Source: Adiantum capillus-veneris (lineage: Eukaryota; Streptophyta; Polypodiopsida; Polypodiales; Pteridaceae). Taken from it: a DNA stretch of 64,000 nucleotides. Positions 10,893 through 20,700 of this stretch are shown one piece after another (positions within the stretch are counted from its first letter, which is position 1; each line of letters begins with the position of its first letter). The stretch is taken from the NCBI GenBank assembly GCA_014529385.2, contig CM043945.1:92296112-92360111 (forward strand). The letters run 5' to 3'. A program made the translations under genes and the position numbers. The notes under the pieces were generated by a model. That model saw only the letters and a program-made list of their open reading frames with translations. It was not told the origin of the DNA and made no database searches.

Positions 10893-11567
10893 CTCGGGGG
10901 ATTCACCATATATACAAAATGGGATGCCACTTGCAAGCGAACAACTTTGATAAAACCCCTATATACGACTCATATTAGGGAACATGACCCCCCCTTTTAC
11001 ACTTATACAAAAATCAATGACGAAAACTATCATACCCCTATCTTACGTATAAAATTTAGGTCTCACATGATCTAATTGAGTAAAACTAATCAAAGAGTGT
11101 GTAGCATAGTGACCGTTAACGTACTAAGAAACCACTTATATTGATAACTAAGTGTACCCTCAATGTATCTTAGTTTGACTTTCAACTCTATGTGTCCTAT
11201 CAACCTGCACTCCGGTTACTCGTCCAATTATGACTCATCCAAAGCTGGTTTAAATCAACCTTTAAGCTGCTCCAAATCAACCCTTATCTATGATCGGCTT
11301 GATGCAAAATTTGATGTGCAACATGCAAAAAAATCCTTCTAAATTCATCCAAGTTCTAGTGCACATGTGACCGATCATTACAAGTAATCAACTCGGGTCA
11401 GGTTCCCCCCCCCCCCCCCCAAATATGATACCCCCCTCCCTTATTTTTAAGCTTGGGAGATAAATTATCGGGGCCTGCCCCTAACTTATACGCTTATGTA
11501 ACTTATAAAATCATCCCTCCCCTGCACTTATGTGGTGAGATAAGTTTTTCATGGTGAATCCCCCGGG
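10893..11567 (+). mobile_element. Terminal-inverted-repeat element, copy 1 (675 bp, 8-bp duplication)
   Basis: The ends are CTCGGGGGATTCACCAT and ATGGTGAATCCCCCGGG, near-perfect inverted repeats of 17 bases. The insertion is flanked by CTACCATC at 10885-10892 and 11568-11575, an 8-bp target duplication. No coding frame of note is inside, so it is non-autonomous. It contains a run of 16 C (11405-11420). An inverted relative lies at 13136-13799. Eight-bp duplications are made by hAT and by KDZ/Zisupton-type transposases; the ends do not look like typical hAT termini. Confidence 0.8.
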
Positions 11568-11575
11568 CTACCATC

Positions 11576-12860
11576 ATAGCAACATAGAAATCATCCTCTT
11601 GGTTGGGTGGACATACCGTCCGGTAGCTAACAAAGAATTTCCTTCACCCTGTCAAAAGCCTCTTATGCTTCTTCAAACCACTAAAAACCTTGCACTTGCT
11701 AGGCCATCTTCTGAAGAGGATCCACATATTGCAAAAGCATTAAAAAAACCCGTGACAACTACTTCATCTTATGCATAAACAAAGATAAACCTTGAGCACT
11801 TGATGGAGGCTCTATTAGCACTAGAGCTTTCACCTTCTCTGGATCAGTTTCTATCCCATCTTGCAACACCACATGACCTATCAATTGAGCACGAGGCTAA
11901 ACCAATTTTCACTTCTTGGGGTTCAACTGACCACCTTCTTCATTCAACCTTTGGATTCATAGTTGTAGCTTTGATAGATGCTCTGACCTAGAACTCTAGA
12001 ACCATATATAATCCATGAACACCTTGATAAATGTGCCCAATTATGTTACCCTGCTCATCCAATCCTAAAAGGTAGCATACACATTCTCCAAACCAAACGG
12101 CATCTTGTGGTAGACAAAACACCCCCATGGAGAAATGAATGTCGTCTTCAACTGATCTTCAAGCGCAATACCTATCTTGAAATACCTTGAGAATCCATCC
12201 ATGAGTACCTCTCATGATCTACTACCTGGTTTTAGATCTTATCCTAAAATGGAAAAGGGTAGTGATTCCGCTTGGTAGTTGCATTCAGTGGCTTGTCACA
12301 CACCCTCCACTTCTTATTCTTCTTTAGTGTGATGACTAACTCTGATTCTTTCATTGGATAGATGCTACTTGCCTCCAACAACTTATTGATCTCCTACCAA
12401 AGGGCTTCTTTTTAATCTCCCCTAGCCTTCTGAGCTTTTGTGCTTTTGGCTTGTACCCTTCCTTGAGTACAATCTTGTGCTCCACTTCTTTTGCCACTCC
12501 CAAATCCTTGTATTTCATCGCAAACAAATCAGGATAAGATGCACACTAATGAATATAGCTCTCTTTCTCTTGCTTGGTCAAATATTCACTCAACATTCCA
12601 GCTACCTCCTCTACATCCGTGTCATGAACTTGAGACTGCATACATTCTTTTGTATGAGAATCATTGATGGTACCACCAAATATATCGGCATCTATCTTCA
12701 ATATGTTGTCCTTGATCTCCTCCTCGTACATATTATTGTAGCCTTCATCATATGCCATCTCAATCTTATACTCATAGCTTGTCATTGTGCTGCCTACATC
12801 TCCTACTGCAAGAGGATGAAAAGTTCTCTCTTTGATCTTCAAATCCAGCACTATCTATCT
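11576..12860 (-). pseudogene. Gypsy-G reverse transcriptase remnant
   Basis: Short motif islands remain in different frames: KIGIALEDQLKTTFISPWG, YHKMPFGLEN and FIKVFMDY near 12000-12200, then a connection-domain segment near 11700-11850. The 12546-12851 frame lies upstream, where the spacer between protease and RT is expected, and shows no motif. Stops are frequent. The assignment rests on order within the element and the MPFGL motif. Confidence 0.65.
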
Positions 12861-12906
12861 CCCCTTCTCCTTTTCTAGCAAGTCCCAACACCCTGCTCTC
12901 CCATTC

Positions 12907-13860
12907 CTATTTGGACCCTATTGCAAGAAGTTGCAGCCTCCCCAAGATGATAGTGTAAGTTTTGTCACCCACTTTCATCACCAAAAAGTTGATTAGGCAC
13001 TCTATTCCCATAACCTTGACCCTCATGTCTTGAGCCACGCCAAGACACCTTGTTTTAGCATGGTTGGCCATCCTCATCTGCACATTTGACTTAGCCACCA
13101 CTTTGACACCAACATCTCTGATAGCTACATCCATCCCTGGGGGATTCACCATTGAAAACTTACCGCACCACATAAGTGCAGGGGAGGGGTTTTTTTTAAC
13201 AAGTTACATAAGCGTATAAGTTAGAGGCAGGCCCCCAACAATTTATCTCCCAAGCTTAAAAATAAGGGAGAGGGGTATCATATTTAGGGGGAGGGGGGGA
13301 CTAACTCGGGTTGATTACTTGTAAGGATCGGTTACCGGTGTGGGATTAATTTAGGGGAAGTTTTTTATCAAGTCACGCATCAAATTTTGCATCAAGTCGA
13401 TCATAAATAATGGCTTATTTGGAGTAGGTCAAGGATTGATTTACACCAACTTTGGATGGGTCAGAATTGGAAGAGTAACAAGAGTGCAAGCTGCTCCGGC
13501 ACATAGTTTGAAAGTCAAACTAAGATACATTGAGGGTACATCTAGTTATCAACATAAGTGGTTCCTTAGTACATTGCCGGTCACTATCTACACACTCTTT
13601 GACTAGTTTAACTTAGTTAGACCATGTGAGGCCTAAGTTTTATATGTAAGATAGGGATATGATAGTTTTCTTCATTGATTGTCATATAAGCATAGAAAGG
13701 GGGGTCATATTCTTTAATATGAGTCATATATAGGGGTTTTATCAAAGTTGTCCACTCGTAGGTGGCGTCCGGTTTTGTATAGAGAGTGAATCCCCCGGGC
13801 ATCCATCATAACACAAACGTGGGCTCCACCATCTATATATACTTGTACCTATATCCTCTT
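12907..13860 (-). pseudogene. Gypsy-G protease, split by a DNA element
   Basis: The frame 12907-13135 reads MDVAIRDVGVKVVAKSN and ends VMKVGDKTYTIILGRLQLL, the distal half of a retropepsin (YxIILGRxxL). The proximal half, IDGGAHVCVM with the DGG active site, is at 13808-13850 in the matching frame. The two halves are parted by the inserted element 13136-13799 and its 8-bp duplication. Joined across the insert, they form a continuous retropepsin core. Confidence 0.75.
13136..13799 (-). mobile_element. Terminal-inverted-repeat element, copy 2 (664 bp, 8-bp duplication)
   Basis: It is alignable along its whole length with the reverse complement of 10893-11567. The ends are CCTGGGGGATTCACCAT and GAGTGAATCCCCCGGG. 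The flanks CATCCATC at 13128-13135 and 13800-13807 are an 8-bp target duplication different from that of copy 1, which proves separate insertion. It interrupts the protease of Gypsy-G. The short frame at 13617-13802 has no recognisable function. Confidence 0.8.
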
Positions 13861-14148
13861 CTAGATAGCAACATCCACCACAAGAGGAAGGACATCAACT
13901 GAACTTCCTACCCTTAAGGACATATTCTGCACCACATGCACACCTCCTTTAACCCTTGGTAGGCTAGTGTTGACACTTGTAGACCACTTCCTTCTTAGCT
14001 TAGGATTCAAAGCCAACAATTGCCCAAAAGTAGTGTTAGCTTTTTGACTCTGCACATTGCTAACCGGATCATACTTTGGGTAGCCACACCCCAGTTGAAA
14101 GTCCACCTGCTTGATTTTGTGGTGCCTCCTTCTCTTGCTAGCCTCCAA
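13861..14148 (-). pseudogene. Gypsy-G segment before the protease
   Basis: A 95-codon frame on the minus strand with NTTFGQLLALNPKLRRKW, resembling the conserved segment found before the protease in Tat/Athila-type polyproteins (a TxxxLLxxxPKLR-like motif). No enzymatic motif. It continues the order gag, this segment, protease. Confidence 0.55.
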
Positions 14149-14799
14149 CTACTCTCTACCTTCATACAACTTCTTCTTACGTTTACAAACTCTGGTTTCC
14201 CGCTCTGTCTCTGTTTCCCTTTCACCTCTTACCCTCTTGTTAACCAAGACCTCCACATCCTGCTTATCCACCCTAATCATATTAACCCTAGGGACCTCGC
14301 CATTATTCGATAGAGCTGGTGGTACTAGATTCTTGATTGCATGTTCTCTTTGGCCATTACATTGCCCTTGCCCTTTGCCTCTACCAAACAACAAGTATAT
14401 GCCCCCTCTTTCCCTAGGCAGATGTGGAAAATCCGGTACATAATGACCCTCTTCTCCACAATTGTAACACCTGCTAGGCAATGGCCTCGCCCTACCTCTT
14501 CCTCCTCTTGGTTGTCCCCTATCCATCATGCTTAACCACAACTCCTGCATCTGCTCAGACAATTTTTTTATTGTACATAGCCAGTTCTAAGGAACAACTG
14601 CTATACCTTGATTCCCATGATTCTCCTCATGGATAGCATCTTGAGGGCTTTGCGATTGAGTAGGAACCACCATCTCGTAGCCCAACTTGCCCTGCTTAAT
14701 CTTCTTCTTAATCTTCCTGCTCTTAGACCGTTGGTACAACCAAAGTTGGTCGGTGCTAGAAAGTGTGTTTTGTAGTGCTATGGATGTTGACAATTGCAT
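14149..14799 (-). pseudogene. Gypsy-G gag C-terminal part with zinc knuckle
   Basis: The frame 14149-14562 has an RGG-rich stretch and the knuckle CYNCGEEGHYVPDFP; the last Cys of the CX2CX4HX4C motif is replaced by Phe. The 14587-14799 frame upstream, with a KSRKIKKKIKQGK basic run, is likely the preceding gag part. The main gag core is not recognisable. Confidence 0.65.
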
Positions 14800-14820
14800 G
14801 ATAAAGGGCTAAAGCAGGTA

Positions 14821-15215
14821 TAAAGACCTTGGGCAGGCAAGTGGCAGCAAAAATGTATGTTTGATGTGTTTTTTTAGGCCAAAAGGTCTCCAAAAGGGGC
14901 CAATTAGAAGACCCATGTGTTCAAAGTGCTGAGTTAATGCTTTAGACTGTAGTGTTTGCGGTGCTCCAAGAGTCGATCCAGACGGCTTCTCAAATGGAGC
15001 TACGGTGCAAAAGTTATGGTAGTTTCAATTTGGAAGTTTCTTGATGGATGGGGCACATGGTGACAAGTGGCCAAAGCTAGAGTAAGTAAATAAGATTTAA
15101 GTGCTCGAGCTGGGGAGCATGGCGGTCTCTTTGAATCATCTGTCGGGTCTTGAAAGTGAAAGATATCCACTTAAAAGTTTGTTGGGGGCCACTTATGGGC
15201 CAACTTGATTGCATT
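14821..15215. other. Unassigned; left flank of the Gypsy-C insertion
   Basis: About 395 bases without coding similarity. It probably belongs to the untranslated leader or LTR of Gypsy-G. It continues, after removal of Gypsy-C, at 35257. The segment 14815-14930 resembles the reverse complement of 8400-8530. Confidence 0.35.
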
Positions 15216-15344
15216 TGTCAGGACAAGGGTCCTGTAACCTAAGAACTAGGATGGTCATGGACTACGGCCAAGGGTCGGGCTAGACAGTGTGGACAGGGGA
15301 TCCGTCTAGGGCAAGGGGCTAGGAGCCCGCCTATATAATGGGAG
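15216..15344 (+). repeat. Gypsy-C 5' LTR, left part
   Basis: It starts TGTCAGGACAAGGGTCC and matches 35085-35213. It breaks at ATAATGGGAG where Element D begins; the rest of the LTR is at 29435-29477. A TATA box TATATAA is at 15332-15338, so the insertion sits a few bases downstream of the promoter motif. Confidence 0.92.
15332..15338 (+). promoter_or_regulatory. Predicted TATA box of Gypsy-C LTR
   Basis: TATATAA is followed by TGGGAG and then the first base of Element D. The matching box in the 3' LTR is at 35201-35207. Confidence 0.5.
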
Positions 15345-15554
15345 TGTTGAGCCAGCAGAGGATCACACCCACATTTTTGCTCACACTCATCATTATTGTA
15401 ACCATTGATTGTAATAAATGTCTTTCCGACATTGATTTTGAATTGAGCCATTCATTAAGTAACGGGACTCAATTGAGTTTCCAGCTTGTAAATCCGAAGT
15501 AATTTCACTTGTCGATGTAATTAGTTAGAGATGTTCTCACCTCCAAGGCTGAGG

Positions 15555-15562
15555 TATATAAG
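15555..15562 (+). promoter_or_regulatory. Predicted TATA box, Element D 5' LTR
   Basis: TATATAAG at about 210 bases into the LTR, conserved at 28631-28638 in the 3' LTR. Likely start of the genomic RNA some 30 bases downstream. Confidence 0.55.
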
Positions 15563-15630
15563 CCAAAGTTTTGTAACCTAAAGAAGATTCAAATTATTAA
15601 TCAAAGGGAGTTTTTGAGCGCCGTGACTGT

Positions 15631-15633
<3 letters not shown>

Positions 15634-15677
<44 letters not shown>
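15634..15677. repeat. (GA)n microsatellite in LTR
   Basis: A pure AG/GA run of 44 bases, probably in the transcribed leader. The 3' LTR counterpart (28711-28803) is about twice as long. Confidence 0.95.
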
Positions 15678-15679
<2 letters not shown>

Positions 15680-16305
15680 TTATCTACTTGCTACGCGAGC
15701 TACGGAGCCGCCATTGGAGAAGCGACACCGCCATTGTGTTAGCAACGGCGAGAGCTACGCACAGATACCAAGAGTGCGTGCTATCGGCTTCTATGTGTGG
15801 TAAGTTCCTACGAGCTTCTGTGTGAGTTTTCTTCCAACTCGTGTGTCGGAATAGAGCGTGCAGCATATCTATAGAACCACAACGAGTAGAGCTACACATT
15901 AGTACCATCGGGGTCGAGTTTCGATCACCTATATTTTTCGACCTGTCTTCATACACGTTTACTGCACGGAGTGGTTATAGGTTGATTATGCAGTTCAAGT
16001 CTTTAGGGTGTTGTTCTTACCTAGTGTATAGACTTCCCCTTGAGTTTGAGATCGATTCAATGATTCTAGATCCTGTTTCGTATAGCATTCGTTCGTAGTA
16101 CGGATTTCAGTCACTTGCGTATTTTAGAACTTAGATTTGATTTCCTTAGTAGTGATTGTCTTTAGAAGGTCGAGTAGGTGATTTGACACCCACCTAGTTG
16201 TTTCCATGCGCCTGCGGGTCAAGCTCCGTCCTCGTCTGACAAATTCTGTTGTTGGTTGAGTTCTCGCTATTTAGCTTCCGCTAGTGGCGTAACCGCCCTA
16301 ACATT

Positions 16306-16323
16306 TGGCGCCGTTGCCGGGGA
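16306..16323 (+). other. Primer-binding site, tRNA-Asp type
   Basis: TGGCGCCGTTGCCGGGGA starts two bases after the LTR end. It is complementary to the 3' end of plant tRNA-Asp(GUC), the primer used by Athila/Tat-type elements. Confidence 0.85.
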
Positions 16324-16841
16324 CGAGAGCCCTAAGTAGGTGACCTTAGACTAATCCTACGAGGTGAGTCGTATAAACTACTTTGTATACTTTAGTTAGA
16401 AAAGATCTAGGAGTGGTGGACTCCGAAGATCTCGAGAGATACTAGCAAGTGGGGTATTCCTGGGTCTTCCGTGTTGACAGTATTTTTAGTTTAGCTTAGA
16501 TTTGTTTGTTGTTTTGTTGGTGTTGAGTAGTTGTTGATAGAAGAAGAATTTGCTAGTCCGTGAGTGGCAGTGGATCTCTTTAAAATCACAATTACCAAAC
16601 CCATTTTATGATTAGGAATAGTTTAGGTAGGACTTCATTTGATCCTGATCTAGAGCTAGTAATCATTGGAGTATTTGCTTAATATGGTTGATTGCATGTT
16701 AGATCACTAAACCGTCGAGTTAGTAGTGAAACTTGCAATAAACAAAAGTCAGAGAAATTTTCTGTGTATCTGGGAGTTGCTGAGCACTAGAGAAAGCTTA
16801 GGGAAGGATTCTGTGCCAAAAAACTAGAGATCTGCAACTTT

Positions 16842-16865
16842 AGACATCATACGCGTATGATGTCT
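16842..16865. repeat. Palindrome copy 1
   Basis: Core ACATCATACGCGTATGATGT flanked by AG and CT. Self-complementarity extends to 30 bp (16839-16868) without mismatch. Confidence 0.9.
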
Positions 16866-17129
16866 AAATGACCAAACAGAGACCAAAATAGAAATTTTGA
16901 CTTTACGAGAGTGTTCAAAAGGGGTGTTATACCCTAATTTCAACTTAAAACAAGAGCATTAACACTCAAGGAAACCCAAAAAGACAAGTCGGAGTCCAAG
17001 AAACGCAAAGAATAGGAAATTTTGGATTCAGATCTTGTTTTTACATTCAAACCTGACAAAAACACTTGAAACTCAATTGTAAACATTGGAGAAGGCTTAA
17101 AACCAAGAATAGTCAAAATCTGGGACAAA

Positions 17130-17153
17130 AGACATCATACGCGTATAATGTCT
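17130..17153. repeat. Palindrome copy 2
   Basis: Same 24-bp unit with one G-to-A change in the right arm (TATAATG for TATGATG). Confidence 0.9.
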
Positions 17154-17254
17154 TTTGGCACATCCACTGCTTATTTTTGATATCTGACCTGACAAGATTG
17201 TTACAAGCACTGTAGGAAGCATAAATATCAAGTTTTGACCCAAATTGATGAAAA

Positions 17255-17278
17255 AGACATCATACGCGTATGATGTCT
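17255..17278. repeat. Palindrome copy 3
   Basis: Perfect 24-bp palindrome. It is preceded by AAATTGATGAAAA, as is copy 7. Confidence 0.9.
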
Positions 17279-17536
17279 TTTACCTAATTTTGGACATATT
17301 TTGATACTTTGCCAACACAGATCCATTGTAATAGCTGTCTAGAGGTTATATTTCAAGTTTCATCCCATTTAGATCACAATTGACCCAAAACAAGTTAAAA
17401 GCGGAAAATTGCCAAGAAAAGCCTAAATTAGCCATAACTTGCTCAAACAGAGTTCAAACTGAATTTTGTGAGTGGACAGAGCATAAGGGGGCTACTGAGA
17501 GTGAGTATAACCAAAATTGTCCAAATCTGTGAAAAA

Positions 17537-17560
17537 AGACATCATACGCGTATAATGTCT
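17537..17560. repeat. Palindrome copy 4
   Basis: One G-to-A change, the same one as in copy 2. It lies 166 bases before the gag start region. Confidence 0.9.
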
Positions 17561-17725
17561 TTTTCAGCATAACTGCAACAAAATTCTCACTTGATGAAAC
17601 AGAAGTTGTCCAACTGACAAGATTAAACAATTGACCAAGTATCAATCAGTTCGGATCAATTCTGACCACAAAAACTTGGGGAAAACAAATTGCTGAGACG
17701 GAAAAGTTAAAGCTTAGGGGAATTG

Positions 17726-20700
17726 ATGAATTTGAGATCGGGCAGGAACCTCCAGAATAACCAACCAAAACAAGGGGACCCAGCAAGTGTCATATCAACC
17801 GAGGGAAGTGTAAACCAAAGTTGGGTGCAACCATTAGAGCCGATCTTTGAAGGAAGTGTCTCTGATACTTCTTCGGAGAGATCTTACGAGATTTTCACTG
17901 AACACTTGGAACACTTGAACCTGAACAACAGAGAAAATATGGCAGCAGGATCATCAAACCCTTCCGCCACAATGAAGCTATTGTTCATAAAATACCAGTA
18001 CGATAATGAGCAAGGTGCCAAGATCTACAAAGATGGAATGGACCGCTATTGTGTAAAGATAGAGGAGAGACCTAGTGAGTTCAAGGACTTAGTGCCTGTG
18101 AGCTATAGCGGAGATAGATATCTAGATGACGAGGGTACCATGTACTTGGTAGTCCTAAACCCTAACATTGTGGACAAGTGGGGTTTGATGGGTACCAAAG
18201 CCAAAGTAGATGAAGAACTTGAGGAGAAAGCACCAATAATGAACTTCCCTGATGCGAGGTTAAGAAGAGAGAATGAAACTACAAGGATCAACACTGATAA
18301 CATCTATGTGGGGCTATACAAATATAATAATGGGGAGCAGGATCTCTATTATAGATGTGAAGAACCCTACACTGGAGAGTTGACAAACCGAAAAAGACTT
18401 TATGTCTTTACCTACACAGAGGGATCGGAAGTGAAAATTGCTGCTTACGACAAGTATGGGAGGCAATACTCAACAATGGGCAAGAAAGAATTAGAAGGAT
18501 ATACATACTTTGGGGGACCACTACATCAGTATTATGTTACTTCTAGCTCACAAAGACCAGCACCAATAAATGGAGTGCAAAACCCAATGACGACAGGAGG
18601 ACAAAGAACTCAGGCTGCTGACTCTTTCAGTCAACCTCAGTACTCGAAGCCCGGACCAATGGGATCATTACATTCCAGAGAGTCAATGGATACGAATCGA
18701 GGTAGTGTAGTTCCAATCCCCACGTATACCACTCCAGGTCCAAGGTTCGAAGCGGAACCATCACAATTACCTCCTAGTAGTAGATTCAGGGCAAGGGAAC
18801 AGACAAGGGTAACCCATGAAGTCCATGATGCTAGAGAAAGCTTTAGCCGGGACACAGGAGCAATGAGATTGGTAGCAGACCATAGACGTATGAGACCATC
18901 TCAAGTAGCGAAGTGTATGCCAAAGAAGTATGGTGGTTCGGGAGATCCGTATGCACATGTGTCACTCTTTAAGCAAGTCTTAAGAGCTGAGCAGATAACC
19001 GATTTCCATACACAATACGAGGGATTTGGTCTTACTCTAGAAGGTACGGCATTGACATGGTTTCAACCACTGAACATAGGGGGATTCCATGACATTAACC
19101 AGTTGCTAAGAGAGTTTGCTGAGGAATTCTCAAAACGAGGGATTAAGCACAATACGGTCTCACAAATATATGCTTTTAAACAGAGAGAACACGAAAAAGT
19201 GAAGGAAGCTTCACTTCGCTTCAAACAATACATTGAGAGATGTCCAATACGTGAACGACCACAAGATGACAGACTATCTGTTTTCTTTATTGAGGGACTG
19301 AGAAACGACACTCTCAAGAAGGACTTGCACTTGAAAGCTTGTACAAGTTTCGAGCAAGTAACGAGAGAGGCATTGTACTTAGTGGATAACTGTGCGGTTT
19401 ATGGAGAGGTGTCAGCGGATACAGATTTTGCATCCAGTAGCTCTTCCTCCGTAGCGAGCGAGACTACCACTAAAAAGAATGTTCAAACAACAACTATGCC
19501 AAATGTAGAGCAAATGATAGAAGATGCTCTAAAAAGGATGGCACCATACCAAAAACCATTGCCACAAACACTGAAATGGTGTGCTATTGAACAAAAATGG
19601 ACAAACCATCCAACAGAGGAGTGCTATTACAACAAAGGGTATGTAAGGGAGCGTCAGTATGCACCTCCTGCTCAATTAGCACCACCTCAAGTACATCCAG
19701 TACCTCGATACCCAACGGGAAATGTACCAGGACCTATGGGGATAGAAATACCGCAACCGGTATTGGGACAACAACCACCTTTACCAGGAGCAAGACCAGT
19801 GGGCATTAGATATGCACCAATCTTAGAGAATCAGGAAGAACAAGCCTTAGTGCTTGTTCAAGCCTATTATGAAGAATCTGGTGCACACATGTCTCCAACT
19901 GTGTATTACCCACCAGAAGAACCCAAACAACCAGAACCATGGGGCATGATTGGGAATGTTGGAACACCAACAGCTCCAAGTGCTTCTGATGACGAGAGAT
20001 ACAATTTGGACGCAAGAACATTGATGTTCATAGCTCATGGAGGGTTAACAGGACAAAGACCATCCTATCCACAAAGGACGAATCACGTGGGACCAAGACC
20101 AGCACTAGGACCCTGTTACAAGTGTGGAGGTGACCATCTGATGAATGTTTGTCCACATACGGAAATCATTAGAATTAACGCTTATTGCACTGAGTGTGGG
20201 GTTACTCACTTCATTGAGGATTGTTCAAAGAATCCAAACAAAGTGCAAAAGACGACATTGAATATGCTAGAAACTATTCCTACCAGCAGTGGGTCTGAAA
20301 ATGAAACTCTGATACCAACGCAAGTTGTTACTAGAGCTCAAGCTAAGAAAACCACTAGAGAACCTGAGAATGGAAAGTTAGCGACCGAAGTGGTTAGTCA
20401 AGGACCGCGGAGTCAGAGAAACACATGGAAAGCTAGAAAAGCACGCATGAAGTTGAGAAAAGAACGTGAAGACGCTATTCTAGTTGAGGAACTAAAGCAA
20501 ACTAAAAATAGATTAGAAAAACTTGAGAGTCAAAACGGGAAACGAGAGATGAGCCCGGAAAGAACGAAACAAAAGAGTATCAAAGAAACAACGAGCTTAA
20601 GCTCAGGGGGATCAGTGCTAGTCGACAAAGTACACGAACCATTGGACGCACTGATGAGAGCTTACGAAGCTAGGTTAAAGAACAACCAAACACAAGAACA

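Larger units (their letters stand above)
8673..14820 (-). mobile_element. Gypsy-G: decayed Tat-like Ty3/gypsy internal region
   Basis: Reading leftwards, pieces appear in the order gag with zinc knuckle, protease, reverse transcriptase, RNase H, second archaeal-type RNase H, integrase. A second RNase H between RNase H and integrase is characteristic of the Tat lineage. All parts carry stops and frameshifts. Two ~670-bp DNA elements have landed in it (10893-11567 and 13136-13799). I could not define its LTRs. Confidence 0.85.
15345..16303 (+). repeat. Element D 5' LTR (959 bp)
   Basis: It begins TGTTGAGCCAGCAGAGG and ends CCGCCCTAACA. The TATA box TATATAAG is at 15555-15562. A (GA) tract at 15634-15677 is 44 bases here and 93 in the 3' LTR. 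Open frames inside the LTR are chance frames repeated in both LTRs. Confidence 0.95.
16324..17725 (+). other. Element D leader with four palindromes
   Basis: A 1.4-kb untranslated leader separates the primer site from the gag start. Its second half carries four copies of a 24-bp palindrome (16842, 17130, 17255, 17537) at spacings of 288, 125 and 282 bases. The text between copies is weakly alignable with the array at 23928-24937, so both look like decayed tandem repeats of one ~284-bp unit. Confidence 0.8.

Noticed and set aside
15684-16098. Open frames within the Element D LTR, repeated at 28810-29224
   Set aside because: Both copies are simply the LTR. They contain no protein motif and cross the promoter and leader region.
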